Origin: Verrucomicrobiales bacterium
Lineage (GTDB): Bacteria > Verrucomicrobiota > Verrucomicrobiia > Limisphaerales > J093
NCBI GenBank assembly: GCA_015075445.1
Contig: JABTUJ010000029.1
Location: 1 to 64,000, forward strand
Direction: 5' to 3'
Length of the DNA stretch: 64,000 nt
A program made the translations under genes and the position numbers. Below the pieces are notes generated by a model, which was given only the letters and a program-made list of their open reading frames with translations, had not been told where the DNA came from and searched no databases. This document shows, piece by piece, positions 44,146-53,800 of the stretch; position 1 is the first letter of the stretch; each line of letters begins with the position of its first letter.

Positions 44146-46903
44146 CCCCGGCCTCCGCCGCAACCTCAGCCGCCGGTGCCGGGTCCGTCTCCGGCACCGG
44201 CGCCCGCTCCGGCAGCGTGACGGTGAAGATCGAGCCCTTGCCCAGTTCGCTTTCGACCGTGATATCGCCGCCCAGCATCTGGCAGAACTTCCGCGAGATG
44301 GCCAGGCCAAGACCCGTGCCGCCGTACCGCGCATGCGTGGCAGCTTCACCCTGCGAGAACGCCTGAAAAAGTCGGGCCATCGCTTCGGGCCCTATACCAA
44401 TCCCCGTGTCGCTCACCCGGAAACGAAGGAAAGCCCCCGCCCCACCGTCGCACCGTCCCACCGCCCCACCGTCGCACCGTCCCACCGTCGCACCGTCCTC
44501 CCGCCCCACCGTCCCACCGTCGCACCGTCCCACCTCCAACCGAACCACCCCCTGCTCGGTGAACTTGGCGGCGTTCGAGAGGAGGTTGTAGAGGACCTGC
44601 CGCAGCTTGGTGGGGTCCGAGTGCATGGAGCCGGCCTCGGCCGGACACTCCACGATCAGCCGGTTCCGGCGCTTCTCCACCAGCGGAGTGACGGTGGCGG
44701 CCACTTCATGGACCAGCCGGGCAACCTCGAAGGACTCGACCAGCAGGCCCATCTTGCCCGCCTCGATCTTCGACAGGTCCAGGATGTCGTTGATGAGACC
44801 GAGCTGGTACTTGGCCGCCGTGTGGATCCGCTGCAAATCCGGCACCAGCGCTGCGGCCCCGGTTTCCGGCGCCTCTTCCTCCAGCATCTCGCTGTAGCCG
44901 ATGATGGCGTTGAGCGGGGTGCGCAGCTCGTGGCTCATGCTCGCCAGGAAGCGTGACTTGGCCTGGTTCGCCGCGTCCGCCGCCTCCTTCGCCTCGGCAA
45001 GTTGACGACGCTGGCGCTCGATCTCCTCGTTGGCGTTGCGCAACTGCTCGTTCGAGGCTCCCAAGGCCGTGGCCTGCTCCTCGAGCCGCCGGCTGGCCAG
45101 CGCGAAGCCCCGGGCCAGATGCACTGACGTGGCCCCGAAGAACAGGATCACACCCAACTGGCTGAACGTGATGCCGCCGAATCCCGGGATCTGCCAGCCG
45201 AACCCCGACAGCAACAACAGCGCGCCCAAACCCGCTCCGATCAATCGTGCCCCTTCCATCTGCGCCCGCCACGCCCGGAACGCGATCATGAGCGTCCTCG
45301 CCGCCGCCACCACCACCACGATCACCCCCGCCAACCGCGCCAGGCTGACCAGCGGTCCCGGCACAATCCCCAGAAACTGGTCCACCACCAGAATCGCCAC
45401 CACCGCAACCGCCGCCTGCATCAGCCCCCGCAGCGCCACCGACGACTGCGACTCGAACAGTTGCTGGAACAAGCGCAGCACCAGCACCGCCAGCAGCGCC
45501 AGCCAGTGCCGCGTGAGCTGGTTCAACCCCAGCAACGCCCAGCTCATCGCCGCCCCCAACCCGCTGATCAACGCGAAGTACAGGTGATTGCGCGCCGTGC
45601 GCTGGAACGCAAACAGCAACGAGTGGATCAGGCAGAAGGCCGCCAGCAAGCCCGCCACAAAGCTGATCCCGCCCTGGTGCGCTTCCCGCCGCGGGAACAC
45701 GCGCACCACGTCCGGCCCGGGACGCCGCAGCAACGCCTCGGCCACCGCCCGGACCGCCGGATCATCCGAACCCGTCACCGACAGGAGATGATCCCGGAAG
45801 GGCGAGCTGCCGTCCGGCCGGTGCTCCACCAGGCCCGGCGCCAATCGCAGCGTGCCCACCCCCACCGTGGCGCCCGGCTCCACATTCACCTCGGCGCCCT
45901 CCGGACTGGCCCCCCGCCAATGACGGACGTCCAATCGCACGCTCGTGGGCTCCGGCAGTCGAAACCGCAGTCGGAAAACCCCATCCCTTCCCGTCGCGGC
46001 GGCCGCCAGCTTCCGACGCTCCGCAACGGCCAGCACCAACGCGCCAGCCACCGGTCCACCGCCTTCATCCCGGACCTGCCCCGTCACCACCGCGTAAGCC
46101 TTGACCCCCTCCGCCCCCGGCAGTTCTTCCGGCACCAGCCGCGCCTCGCCCCGCAACCGGACGCCCTCGGCGTCCTCCGTCGGCCGGGCCTCGGCCTCCG
46201 GTTCAAAGCTCGCGGCGAACACCAGCCCGGGCTCGCCCCGCGTCACCCGCCGAAACCGGTCACGGCGGATTTCCTCCGCCGTGCGCGCGTAATTCCACAC
46301 GCGGAACTCATCGATCAGCCCCTTGAAGATCGGTTCGCGATCAACCTCGGTCACCGACTTCCCCAGGTACGCCGGACCTTCCGGAGCCACCTGGCTGAAG
46401 CCGCGCGCGTAACGCTTCAACGGCTCCAGGGCCACGCCATCCAGGAACAACCGCATCCCCTCGCTGCCGGCCGTGGCGGCCACGTGATGCCATTCGCCGG
46501 CGCGCAGCACATCGCCGGCGTCCACCCACTGCAACTTCGCCTGCGGATCGCCAATCACGAAACCCAGCCCGTTGTCATTCCGGCTGCAGAGGCTGATGTC
46601 GCGTTGGGGCTGGCCGTAGTTGAACACCCGGCGAATGCTCCCGAACTCGTCCCAGCACACCCAGCACTCGATGGTCGCGTTGGTCAGCGAAGTGAACGGA
46701 ATCGCCGGGAGCTCCGCAAACGCACCGCTGCCCCGCAATTCGAGCACGTGGTTCGACGCCGGCCTCGCCGGTGACGCCCCCGACGCGTCCTGCCCAACTC
46801 CCAGCCCGCCACACGCCCAGACCAGCCACGCCCACACCCACCCCCTCGCTCCCGCCCCTCGCCGTGAGCACGGTCGCCACCTCGGATACGTGAAGCGCCT
46901 CAT
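44108..46903 (-). CDS. LamG-7TM sensor histidine kinase
   Basis: A 931-residue membrane histidine kinase. Domains in order: N-terminal signal, LamG/concanavalin-like domain (about 50-220, AIPFTSLTNATIECWVCWDE), carboxypeptidase-regulatory-like module (about 270-345), seven transmembrane helices (about 405-620), coiled coil, HisKA (FLASMSHELRTPLNAIIGYS, phospho-His) and HATPase (LRQVLYNLLSNAAKFT; FRVSDTGIGIGPEAM; YGGTGLGLAISRKF). Between the N and G1 boxes is a 30-residue insert (GRCDGGTVGREDG-type) encoded by an octanucleotide repeat. No response regulator is adjacent. The LamG domain implies carbohydrate or protein sensing outside. Confidence 0.9.
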   Translation of the reverse strand: MRRFTYPRWRPCSRRGAGARGWVWAWLVWACGGLGVGQDASGASPARPASNHVLELRGSGAFAELPAIPFTSLTNATIECWVCWDEFGSIRRVFNYGQPQRDISLCSRNDNGLGFVIGDPQAKLQWVDAGDVLRAGEWHHVAATAGSEGMRLFLDGVALEPLKRYARGFSQVAPEGPAYLGKSVTEVDREPIFKGLIDEFRVWNYARTAEEIRRDRFRRVTRGEPGLVFAASFEPEAEARPTEDAEGVRLRGEARLVPEELPGAEGVKAYAVVTGQVRDEGGGPVAGALVLAVAERRKLAAAATGRDGVFRLRFRLPEPTSVRLDVRHWRGASPEGAEVNVEPGATVGVGTLRLAPGLVEHRPDGSSPFRDHLLSVTGSDDPAVRAVAEALLRRPGPDVVRVFPRREAHQGGISFVAGLLAAFCLIHSLLFAFQRTARNHLYFALISGLGAAMSWALLGLNQLTRHWLALLAVLVLRLFQQLFESQSSVALRGLMQAAVAVVAILVVDQFLGIVPGPLVSLARLAGVIVVVVAAARTLMIAFRAWRAQMEGARLIGAGLGALLLLSGFGWQIPGFGGITFSQLGVILFFGATSVHLARGFALASRRLEEQATALGASNEQLRNANEEIERQRRQLAEAKEAADAANQAKSRFLASMSHELRTPLNAIIGYSEMLEEEAPETGAAALVPDLQRIHTAAKYQLGLINDILDLSKIEAGKMGLLVESFEVARLVHEVAATVTPLVEKRRNRLIVECPAEAGSMHSDPTKLRQVLYNLLSNAAKFTEQGVVRLEVGRCDGGTVGREDGATVGRCDGGAVGRCDGGAGAFLRFRVSDTGIGIGPEAMARLFQAFSQGEAATHARYGGTGLGLAISRKFCQMLGGDITVESELGKGSIFTVTLPERAPVPETDPAPAAEVAAEAGAIPPVLSPRSSS
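44443..44534. repeat. Octanucleotide microsatellite inside the histidine kinase
   Basis: About 11 tandem copies of CACCGTCG/CACCGTCC (with CACCGCCC and TCCCGCCC variants) on the plus strand. It encodes the Cys-Asp-Gly-Gly-Thr-Val-Gly-Arg insert in the HATPase domain. Because 8 is not a multiple of 3, gain or loss of one unit would shift the frame; three units keep it. Confidence 0.9.
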
Positions 46904-46933
46904 GAAGACGAACGCACCATACCGCCACCCGCG

Positions 46934-48032
46934 TCAGCCCTGACGCAACATTTCCAGCATCGCCCGGTCAAGCTTGTGCCCCTGCCAATCTTCGTAATCC
47001 ACATCCGTCCTGCCACTGTCCAGAACCCCGAAGCTGCCCCGGAAGTTCCACAAAGCCCAACCCCAGCCGGTCTCCTGCCACAGGGACAGGTAATCCTTCA
47101 TCCACGCGAGCGCCACCCGATGCGGCGTCTTGTTGAACGCCCCCCACTCGCCCACGTGCACGCCCACCCCCTGCCGTTCGAGCTTCTTCCAGGGCTCGAT
47201 GATCTCCCGCCGCAGCCGGTCACGGTCCCAGACATCCCCTTCCCGGAGCCGGAGGGGCCACGACGGTTCGGGCCAATCCTGCCCGTTCACCCTACTCGCC
47301 CCGTGGTGGCTGACCCGCATCGGGTCATAGCCCCGCGTGCTCTGCCCCAAGCCGAGCGGAATCAGTCCGGGCACCGGTTGCCGTCCCCAGCGCAAGCCGT
47401 CGGCGATGATCAGCCGCTGCGGGTCCTCGGCCCGGATCGCCTCCACCAGGCGCGTCACCACCCGGACGTAATCCGCCTCCGGCAGGTCCTTCGGCTCGTT
47501 GAGCAGGTCGAAGCTCAGCCGGGCATTCGGGATGCCCCGATAGCGCTTCGCGAACGCCGCCCAGTGATGCGCGCAGGCGTCGAGGGCCTCCGCGTCCTTC
47601 CACAAGTCCAGCGGCTCCGCCGGCGGATTCACGCAATAGCCGGGGGCCCGGTGGAAGTTCAGGTTCACGTGCACCCCGTGGCGACGCCCCAACTCAACAG
47701 CCTCGTCGATGTGCTTGAGCTCCGGTTCGCGCAACGCCCGCCAGTCCGCGGGATCCGTCCAGCACCGATACGACAGGGGCAAGCGCGCGAAATCGAAGCC
47801 CCAGCCAGCCATCCACTCGAAGTCCAACTCGCGGAAGGGCGGATTGCCGCCCGCCCGGTGCGTGAACTTCTCCAGGAGGTTGAACCCGCGCCAGCGCGGG
47901 AGCTTGCGGGCCGAGGGTTCCGGCCACGCCGGCTTCGGGACCTCGGCGCTTCGGACCGTGGAGGCGGTGAGGCCCGCCACGCCCAAACCGGCGGTGGCGG
48001 CGAGAATTCGCGGCGGTTCAAGGACGGGTGCA
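46934..48032 (-). CDS. GH5-family glycoside hydrolase, frameshift in the Tat signal
   Basis: A 350-residue GH5 (cellulase-family) catalytic domain reads from a TTG at 47986: RWRGFNLLEKF opens the barrel, FDLLNEPKD contains the acid/base Glu and VGEWGAFNKTP the nucleophile Glu; SHHGA supplies a substrate-contact His. Upstream, the ATG at 48032 begins MHPSLNRREF, a Tat-type signal, but the next residues (LAATAGLGVAGLTASTV) are in another frame: the DNA reads GAATTCTCGCC where GAATTCCTCGCC would restore RREFLAATAG. One missing C thus separates signal and domain. If real, the enzyme would start internally and be cytoplasmic; an indel error is equally possible. Confidence 0.85.
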
Positions 48033-48158
48033 TAGCGGCCCGAGCCTGTGCCGATCCGGGCCCGCTGGCCAGCGCAGAACGCGATCCGGGCTGCCTGCCG
48101 GCGTCGAACGGCGCAGCGGGGCGGCCCGGCGCTCGACCGATCTTGTCAGCCGGTGGCT

Positions 48159-48408
48159 TCAGTCTTCTGGTCTCCGCGGGTGCGCTGCCAGCCTCCGTGA
48201 CCAGCGCCACTGGAAAAGCCCGTAGGCCAGGAAGCAAATGCCCAGGATGTTGTGGTCAATCAATCGGATGAGTGCGCGTGTGTCCTCCTCGCATAGGCCA
48301 CGGCAAACCAACCTTGCGGAGATCCACGGCGCCCTCCGGGCAGAGTCCCTTGCCGCAGGACTTGCAGGTGTCCGCGGCCTCTCTTTCCTGGTGATAGTAA
48401 CAGTGCAT
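48159..48408 (-). pseudogene. B-box-type zinc-finger membrane protein, frameshifted
   Basis: The ATG at 48408 begins MHCYYHQEREAADTCKSCGK then GLCPEGAVDLRK, a short B-box-like zinc finger seen at the N-terminus of small membrane proteins of this phylum. The frame then diverges; the expected continuation, LCEEDTRALIRLIDHNILG and a hydrophobic helix (ICFLAYGLFQWRW), is in a second frame ending at a TGA at 48159-48161. One of the expected Cys is also Gly (PEGAVDL for PECAVDL). About 82 residues if joined. Confidence 0.55.
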
Positions 48409-48433
48409 GGAATGTAATGGGGCGTTCAATGTC

Positions 48434-48538
48434 GGCTAACGCAAAGCTGACCGATGACGCGGAGCGCACCAAGGACGTTCAGTCTGCAACCGACGGCCGA
48501 TCGCGCTCCTCGTCATTCGCTCGAGCGTCTTGTTGGCT
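48434..48538. other. attC-like imperfect palindrome 1
   Basis: A 105-bp imperfect palindrome. The left arm GGCTAACGCAAAGCTGACCG plus ATGACGCGGAGCG pairs with the right arm CGCTCCTCGTCATTCGC plus TTGTTGGCT. Terminal boxes GGCTAAC and GTTGGCT resemble integron attC core boxes (consensus RYYYAAC / GTTRRRY), although the third R is C. The stop and last ~18 codons of the minus-strand toxin gene lie inside it, as in integron cassettes whose genes run into attC. No integrase gene is in the window. Confidence 0.5.
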
Positions 48539-48835
48539 GAGGTTGAGCCGTCTCCCGATCCAGTACTCCGGCTTCCGGTGTCCGTGGGCCACGGCCAATA
48601 CCCAGATGGCCTCCTGATGAAGGACATATGCGACGTAGTACGGAAAGACCTTGAGGTTGACACGCCGGTAACCACCAGTCCGGATGCGGGGCAGATCGGG
48701 GTGCATGGCGATCCAGCGGATATGCCGGTCCACCTCGTCGCGATAGCGCTGTCCCAAGCCGGCCTTTTGCTCGTCGTAGTAATCGGCCGCGTCCTCGAAC
48801 TCATCAGCCGCCTCGGGCAGGACGACGATCCTCAT
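48479..48835 (-). CDS. ParE/RelE-family toxin
   Basis: A 118-residue toxin of the ParE/RelE superfamily. Hallmarks are ADEFEDAADYYDEQKAGLG (N-terminal helices), IAMHPDLPRIRTGGYRRVNL and VFPYYVAYVLHQEAIWVLAV, then AHGHRKPEYWIGR. Tyr and Arg residues fit the RelE-type active site or ParE gyrase-binding surface; which target applies is undecided. It follows its antitoxin with a 4-bp overlap. The last ~18 codons run into attC-like palindrome 1, suggesting it is a cassette gene. Confidence 0.85.
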   Translation of the reverse strand: MRIVVLPEAADEFEDAADYYDEQKAGLGQRYRDEVDRHIRWIAMHPDLPRIRTGGYRRVNLKVFPYYVAYVLHQEAIWVLAVAHGHRKPEYWIGRRLNLSQQDARANDEERDRPSVAD

Positions 48836-49065
48836 GGCCCCAGTCGCCGGTCCACCCGGGCGAGCACCTGCTCGTAGGGTATCCCTGCGGTGCGGCCTTC
48901 CTGCACCGCACGGACCCGCTCGGAAATCTCCTCATCCCAAGCCTGTTGTACGTCCTCGTCAGCGGCTGGATCGTCCATCTCAATGAGGAACCTCGCCAGC
49001 GCAAGGCGCTGATGACGAGGCAGATCAACCGCTTCCCTCGTGACCTTCTCCAGTGCCGTACTCAT
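48832..49065 (-). CDS. Antitoxin of the ParE/RelE pair (addiction module component)
   Basis: A 77-residue acidic protein, MSTALEKVTREAVDLPRHQR at the start, then LALARFLIEMDDPAADEDV and EEISERVRAVQEGRTAGIPY. This is the small helical addiction-module component family, commonly the cognate antitoxin upstream of ParE/RelE toxins. Gene order antitoxin-toxin with a 4-bp overlap supports the pairing. Start ATG at 49065, 48 bp after attC-like palindrome 2. Confidence 0.85.
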   Translation of the reverse strand: MSTALEKVTREAVDLPRHQRLALARFLIEMDDPAADEDVQQAWDEEISERVRAVQEGRTAGIPYEQVLARVDRRLGP

Positions 49066-49112
49066 GGCGCAAGACTACGCCACCGACCGGCGCTGTCCAG
49101 CCCGTCCATTCA

Positions 49113-49211
49113 GCCAACGAAAAGGTCAGCGACGGGAGCCAGCCGCCACCGACGTCCGGTTCGTCTCAGAGCGAATCGGCTGGCTCCCGTTCGCTGGATC
49201 GACTGGTTGGC
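49113..49211. other. attC-like imperfect palindrome 2
   Basis: A 99-bp imperfect palindrome: left arm GCCAACGAAAAGGTCAGCG plus ACGGGAGCCAGCCG pairs with right arm CGGCTGGCTCCCGTTCGCTG plus GATCGACTGGTTGGC. Ends match the boxes of palindrome 1 (GCCAAC / GTTGGC). The stop and last ~28 codons of the upstream minus-strand gene lie inside it. Spacing between the two palindromes (about 680 bp from start to start) is that of one short cassette, here the toxin-antitoxin pair. Confidence 0.5.
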
Positions 49212-49806
49212 CGTCGTGACGTCCGTCCCGACTCCGGTCCAGGTAGTAGTGCATTTCGCCCAACGTGGGCGTGGTTAGAACCCGAAATGAGAATCCCGAC
49301 TCGTACTGATCCGTGACTGGCTCGAATCGTCCGTCTTCCCGGCATCGGAGGAAAGCCAGATACCTGGGCGCCCCCTGGGCGATTACTGGGCCGTGCCGGC
49401 TCGACACGGCAGTACTGAGGGACAGCGGTGGAAGAGCAAAATATGCGAACACCGGAACGTTGAAGTCGAGGGGTGAGTCTCCGACGTAGGTGAAGTGCAG
49501 GACTGTCAGTGTGTCGGTTCGCCAGCCGCGCCAAGCCTGCGCGGCTTGGTTCCGCTTCAGAATCAAATGGATCTTGAACTGCGTGTTGAGCGCCTGATAA
49601 TCCTGAGCGCGTGATATGGGAATAGCGCCGCCCCCAACAAGGTACGCATCGGTGGCGTTGGTCGTGGAAAGGGGCTCAAGGATTGCGACAAGATCCGCCT
49701 TTTCAGAGATTTCCTTTAAATCTGGCTCGGTAACTGGCCGAGCATACCCGTGGAACAGGTGCAGTAGGACCAAACAGGTCAGGATTGCGAAGCCCCGAGT
49801 GTTCAT
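49126..49806 (-). CDS. Secreted protein of unknown function (cassette-like gene)
   Basis: A 226-residue exported protein starting at the ATG at 49806 (signal FAILTCLVLLHLFHGYARP); a TTG upstream at 49971 adds unrelated residues. Body: VTEPDLKEISEKADLVAILE, DYQALNTQFKIHLILKRNQA, LTVLHFTYVGDSPLDFNVPV and YLAFLRCREDGRFEPVTDQY. The (D)LV-rich strand pattern is a small secreted beta-sandwich; I do not recognise a family. The last ~28 codons lie in attC-like palindrome 2, so it may be carried as an integron-type cassette. Confidence 0.65.
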   Translation of the reverse strand: MNTRGFAILTCLVLLHLFHGYARPVTEPDLKEISEKADLVAILEPLSTTNATDAYLVGGGAIPISRAQDYQALNTQFKIHLILKRNQAAQAWRGWRTDTLTVLHFTYVGDSPLDFNVPVFAYFALPPLSLSTAVSSRHGPVIAQGAPRYLAFLRCREDGRFEPVTDQYESGFSFRVLTTPTLGEMHYYLDRSRDGRHDGQPVDPANGSQPIRSETNRTSVAAGSRR

Positions 49807-50835
49807 AGCCCATGATTCGGCCAACGCTGTGTAGGCAGACGAAGTCGACTCAGAAGAGATATTTGGTCTGGTTTGCGACGATTGACCGGATAGGCAGAAA
49901 GCGGTTGAGGCCGAAAGGAGCAGTCGTGGTGGTGGGTGAACGGGTGCTGCGAGGGACTCGGTGAGGTGCAAGTAACGGGAGGGTCGGTGCGACCGCGTCG
50001 TCGGGTTCTAGGGCGCGCGGTCGCGGACACCGTCGCTTAACCGCGAACGGGTTTCCGCCCGCCCCCCAAGCCGGAGAGATCCTGTCAGGTGCGTCCATGG
50101 GTGCCCCTGAGGCTGCGGCGAGCCTGCGCGCCCAACGACCAAAGTCAAGCCAACTCTCCGGGGTGGGAGCCCGCGCCGGCGCCGAGGAACGCGGTGACAC
50201 TGTGCAGGATAGGCACTCTGTGAACACCCCACCCTTCCTCCGACGCGAACTCAGCCCGAACGCTGTCCCCACGTGCATCACGGAGGGTGTCAGTCCGTGC
50301 GCGGGTCGCCGTTCGCGAAGACCAGCAGCCGTGGCCAGATCGTCGATGATCTCCTCCGCCACGAAGCCCGGCGTGTCGGCCGGAGGTTGAGCGCCAGTCC
50401 CGCACAGCCGCAGCGCGAGGAAACACACGAGCCAGAGGCAGTCGGTCGTCATGGATGGCGCGAACCACAGGGCACTTGCCGCCCCATCACCCCGGCAGCC
50501 TGACGGGTCAACCGCGGGGATTGAGGAAGTGGCGTGGTGCTCTTGGATCTGCTCAGGGTCCACAAACCGACCTGGACGGGTACCGCCTCGGCCTGCTCCA
50601 TTCTGCCTTCTGCATTCCGGTTCATGGCAAGGACTGAGTGGCCATGCGTAAGAAAGCCGGCATTCTGCCGTTTTCCTCAACACCCGGGTTGCGAGTTCAA
50701 GGTCCCCGCCCTAGACCATTTGGCAGAGCAAGTGATCCTGTATCACTCTCTATCGAACAGTAAGGTGTCTTTTGGAATGGCTCGACCATAGCTGCCCGCG
50801 GGCTGGCCGCGGCGACAGCCGGGAACGGTGATACC
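49807..50835. other. About 1 kb without a convincing gene
   Basis: No frame here looks convincingly coding. A minus-strand open frame from an ATG at 50452 has a signal-peptide-like start (CLWLVCFLALRLCGTGAQPP) and might be a decayed secreted-protein gene; another frame over the same stretch (VPILHSVTAFLGAGAGSHP) also looks partly coding, which would fit a frameshifted remnant. Near 50608 is CTTCTGCATTCCGGTTCATG, shared with the hairpins at 8010-8400. The last ~100 bases presumably hold the promoter of the giant gene that follows. Confidence 0.4.
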
Positions 50836-53800
50836 ATGAAAACCCGCAACGCACTCTCCCTCTCCCTGGGTCTCTGGCTGGCGCTCCTCGGCCCGCGCGC
50901 CCACGCCGCCGTGACCATCACCACCGACCGAACGGTCGGCGCCGGCGACACCAGCCTGGAGAATCAGGCGGTCGTGGTCGACCGCGCCACGCTCACGTTG
51001 GCCGGACCCCACACGTTCACCAGCCTCGAGCTGCGCAACGGCGCGACGCTGACCCACCCCACCGGCACCACCGGCCTGGTGCTGACCGTCACGGGCAACG
51101 TCACGATCGCGTCCGATGCCGCCATCAGCGTGGACGGACGCGGCTACCCCTTTGCCGGCAACGGCGGTCCGGGAGCCGGCGTGCGCGGCGACTGGTCCGG
51201 CAGCGGCGCCGGCCACGGGGGCCTCGGAGGAGGAAGCGCCACGGGTTCTGCTGGCGGCAGCCATTACGGATCCATCCTTCAACCCGCCGGCTTGGGGAGC
51301 CAGGGGGGAAGCGGCAGCGGTGGCGACGGCGCGGCGGGTGGCGGTGCCATCCGCCTCCAGGTGGGTGGCACGCTGGACGTGCAAGGCCGCCTCTCGGCCA
51401 ATGGCCTGTCGGCGGCGCCCGACAACGCGGGCGGGGGCTCGGGCGGCAGCATCTGGATCACCACCGCGACCCTCGCCGGGACGGGGCCGATCCAGGCCAA
51501 CGGCGGCCACGGCGAGTGGGTCGATGGCGGCGGCGGGGCCGGCGGACGCATCGCCCTCTACTACACCCAGAGTCAGTTCACCGGACCGGTCACGGCCCTG
51601 GGCGGCAGTGGCTCACGTCGCGCCGGTGCCGGGACAGTCTACAAGAAGCGGGCGGGTGAGGCCGTGGGCGAGCTGACCGTGGCGAATGGAGACAACTGGG
51701 GTAACTCCACGCCCATCAGCACACCGGAGGCGTTCCGCCTCACCATCGCGAACCGCGCGGTCTGCTACCCCGAAACCCCGCTCACGGTGACCCGCCTCAC
51801 GATACCCGGCGAGGCGGTCCTGACCCACCTGACCGGTCAATCCAACGTGACGCTTCACGTCACCGGAGATGCCACCCTGGGAACCGGCGCCCAACTCACC
51901 GCGGATGGTCGCGGCTATCCCGTCGGCGACGATCCCGGGCCTGGCGCCGGGAACCGCGTGGACTGGAGCGGGTCGGGCGGCGGCCACGGTGGCCTGGGCG
52001 GTTCGAGCCGGAGCGGAGCGGCCGGGGGGCAACACTATGGTTCCCTGCTCGAACCCACGACCCTCGGCAGCCAGGGCGGTCATGCCAACGGGGGACAGGG
52101 CACCGCCGGTGGCGGTGTCGTCCGCCTGGTCGTGGACGGCACCCTGACCCTGAACGGACGTCTCTCCGCAGAAGGCGCCGGTTCACCGCCCGACAACGCC
52201 GGAGGCGGCGCCGGCGGCAGCATCTGGCTCACCGTTGGGACCCTTTCCGGGAATGGTGTCATCTCGGCCAACGGCGGCCCGGGCGAATGGGTGGACGGGG
52301 GTGGGGGGAGCGGCGGACGCGTCGCCATTTATTACGCGGCCAACACGTACGCCGGGACCCTCACGGCCACGGGCGGCAGCGGCTACCAACGGGGCGGCGC
52401 CGGCACGATCTACACCCGGGCAGCCTCCGAGACGCGCGGCCACCTTCTCGTGGACAACGGCGGCACCTGGGGCAACTACACCCCGCTGCAGACCCCGCAA
52501 ACCTTGCGCGCCACCCTCACCGGCCGCGCCTACCTGTATCCCGAAGGTTCCCTGACTTTCACGGAACTCGAACTTCCCGGTGAAGCCGTGCTGACCCACC
52601 TGGCCGGCCAGTCCAACCTCAACCTCCACGTCACCGGCAACCTCCGGATCGGGGCCAGCTCGGCCATCAGCGTCGAAGGCCGCGGGTATCCCATCGGCGA
52701 TGACCGCGGTCCCGGCGCGGGCACCCGCGCGGACTGGAGCGGTTCCGGGGCAAGCCACGGCGGACTCGGTGGCTGGAGTCGCACCTCCGCAGGACCCACC
52801 ACGCATTACGGCTCGATGCTCGAACCCACCCTCCTGGGCAGCCAGGGCGGCTCGGCGAACGGGGGTCCGGGGACGGCCGGCGGCGGGGCCATCCGGCTGA
52901 CCGTGGCTGGCACCCTCACCGTCGAAGGCAGTCTCAACGCCAATGGCGCCAGCGCGCCCCCCGACAACGCCGGAGGCGGCGCCGGCGGCAGCATCTGGCT
53001 CACCGTCGGGACGCTGGCAGGAAACGGAGCCATCAACGCCAACGGCGGTCCCGGCGAATGGGTGGACGGCGGCGGCGGCGGCGGCGGCCGAATCGCCGTG
53101 TACTATGGCCGCAACGAGTTCACCGGCGCGATCACCGCGTACGGTGGCGGCGGCAACCAGCGCGGCGGCGCAGGCACGCTCTATACGCGCGCGCAGGGGT
53201 CAGCCTACGGTCAGTTGCTCGTCCACAACGGCGGCGCCTGGGGCAACTACACCCCGCTGACCTCGCCCGAACCCTTCCAGCTCATCCTCGCCGAAATGGC
53301 CTACGTCTATCCCGTCGAACCCTTGACCGTGCGCGATCTCGAGGTGCGCGCCAACGCGACGCTCACCCACCTCACCGGCCAGGACCGCTGCGAAGTCACC
53401 GTTCTCAACAACGCCACCGTCGCCGAAGGTGGCCACGTCAGCGCCGACGGTCGTGGCTATCCCATCGGGGCCGACCTCGGACCCGGTGCCGGGTCACAAC
53501 GGGACTGCTGCGGCAGCGGCGGCGCCCACGGAGGGGCAGGCGGCCGCTCCGCCTCCGGCGCGGCCGGGGGAACTCCCTACGGTTCCCTGACCGGACCGCT
53601 CGAACCCGGCAGCGCCGGCGGTGCTGGCCCCGGCGGTCCCGGAGGCGCCGGCGGAGGCGTCCTGCGCCTGAACGTCGGTAACACCCTGACCCTCGACGGT
53701 CGCATGACCGCCAACGGGCTCAACGGCAGGCCCGACAACGCCGGGGGTGGCGCCGGTGGCAGCATCTACCTGACGGCGAAGACCCTGGCCGGCAAGGGCG

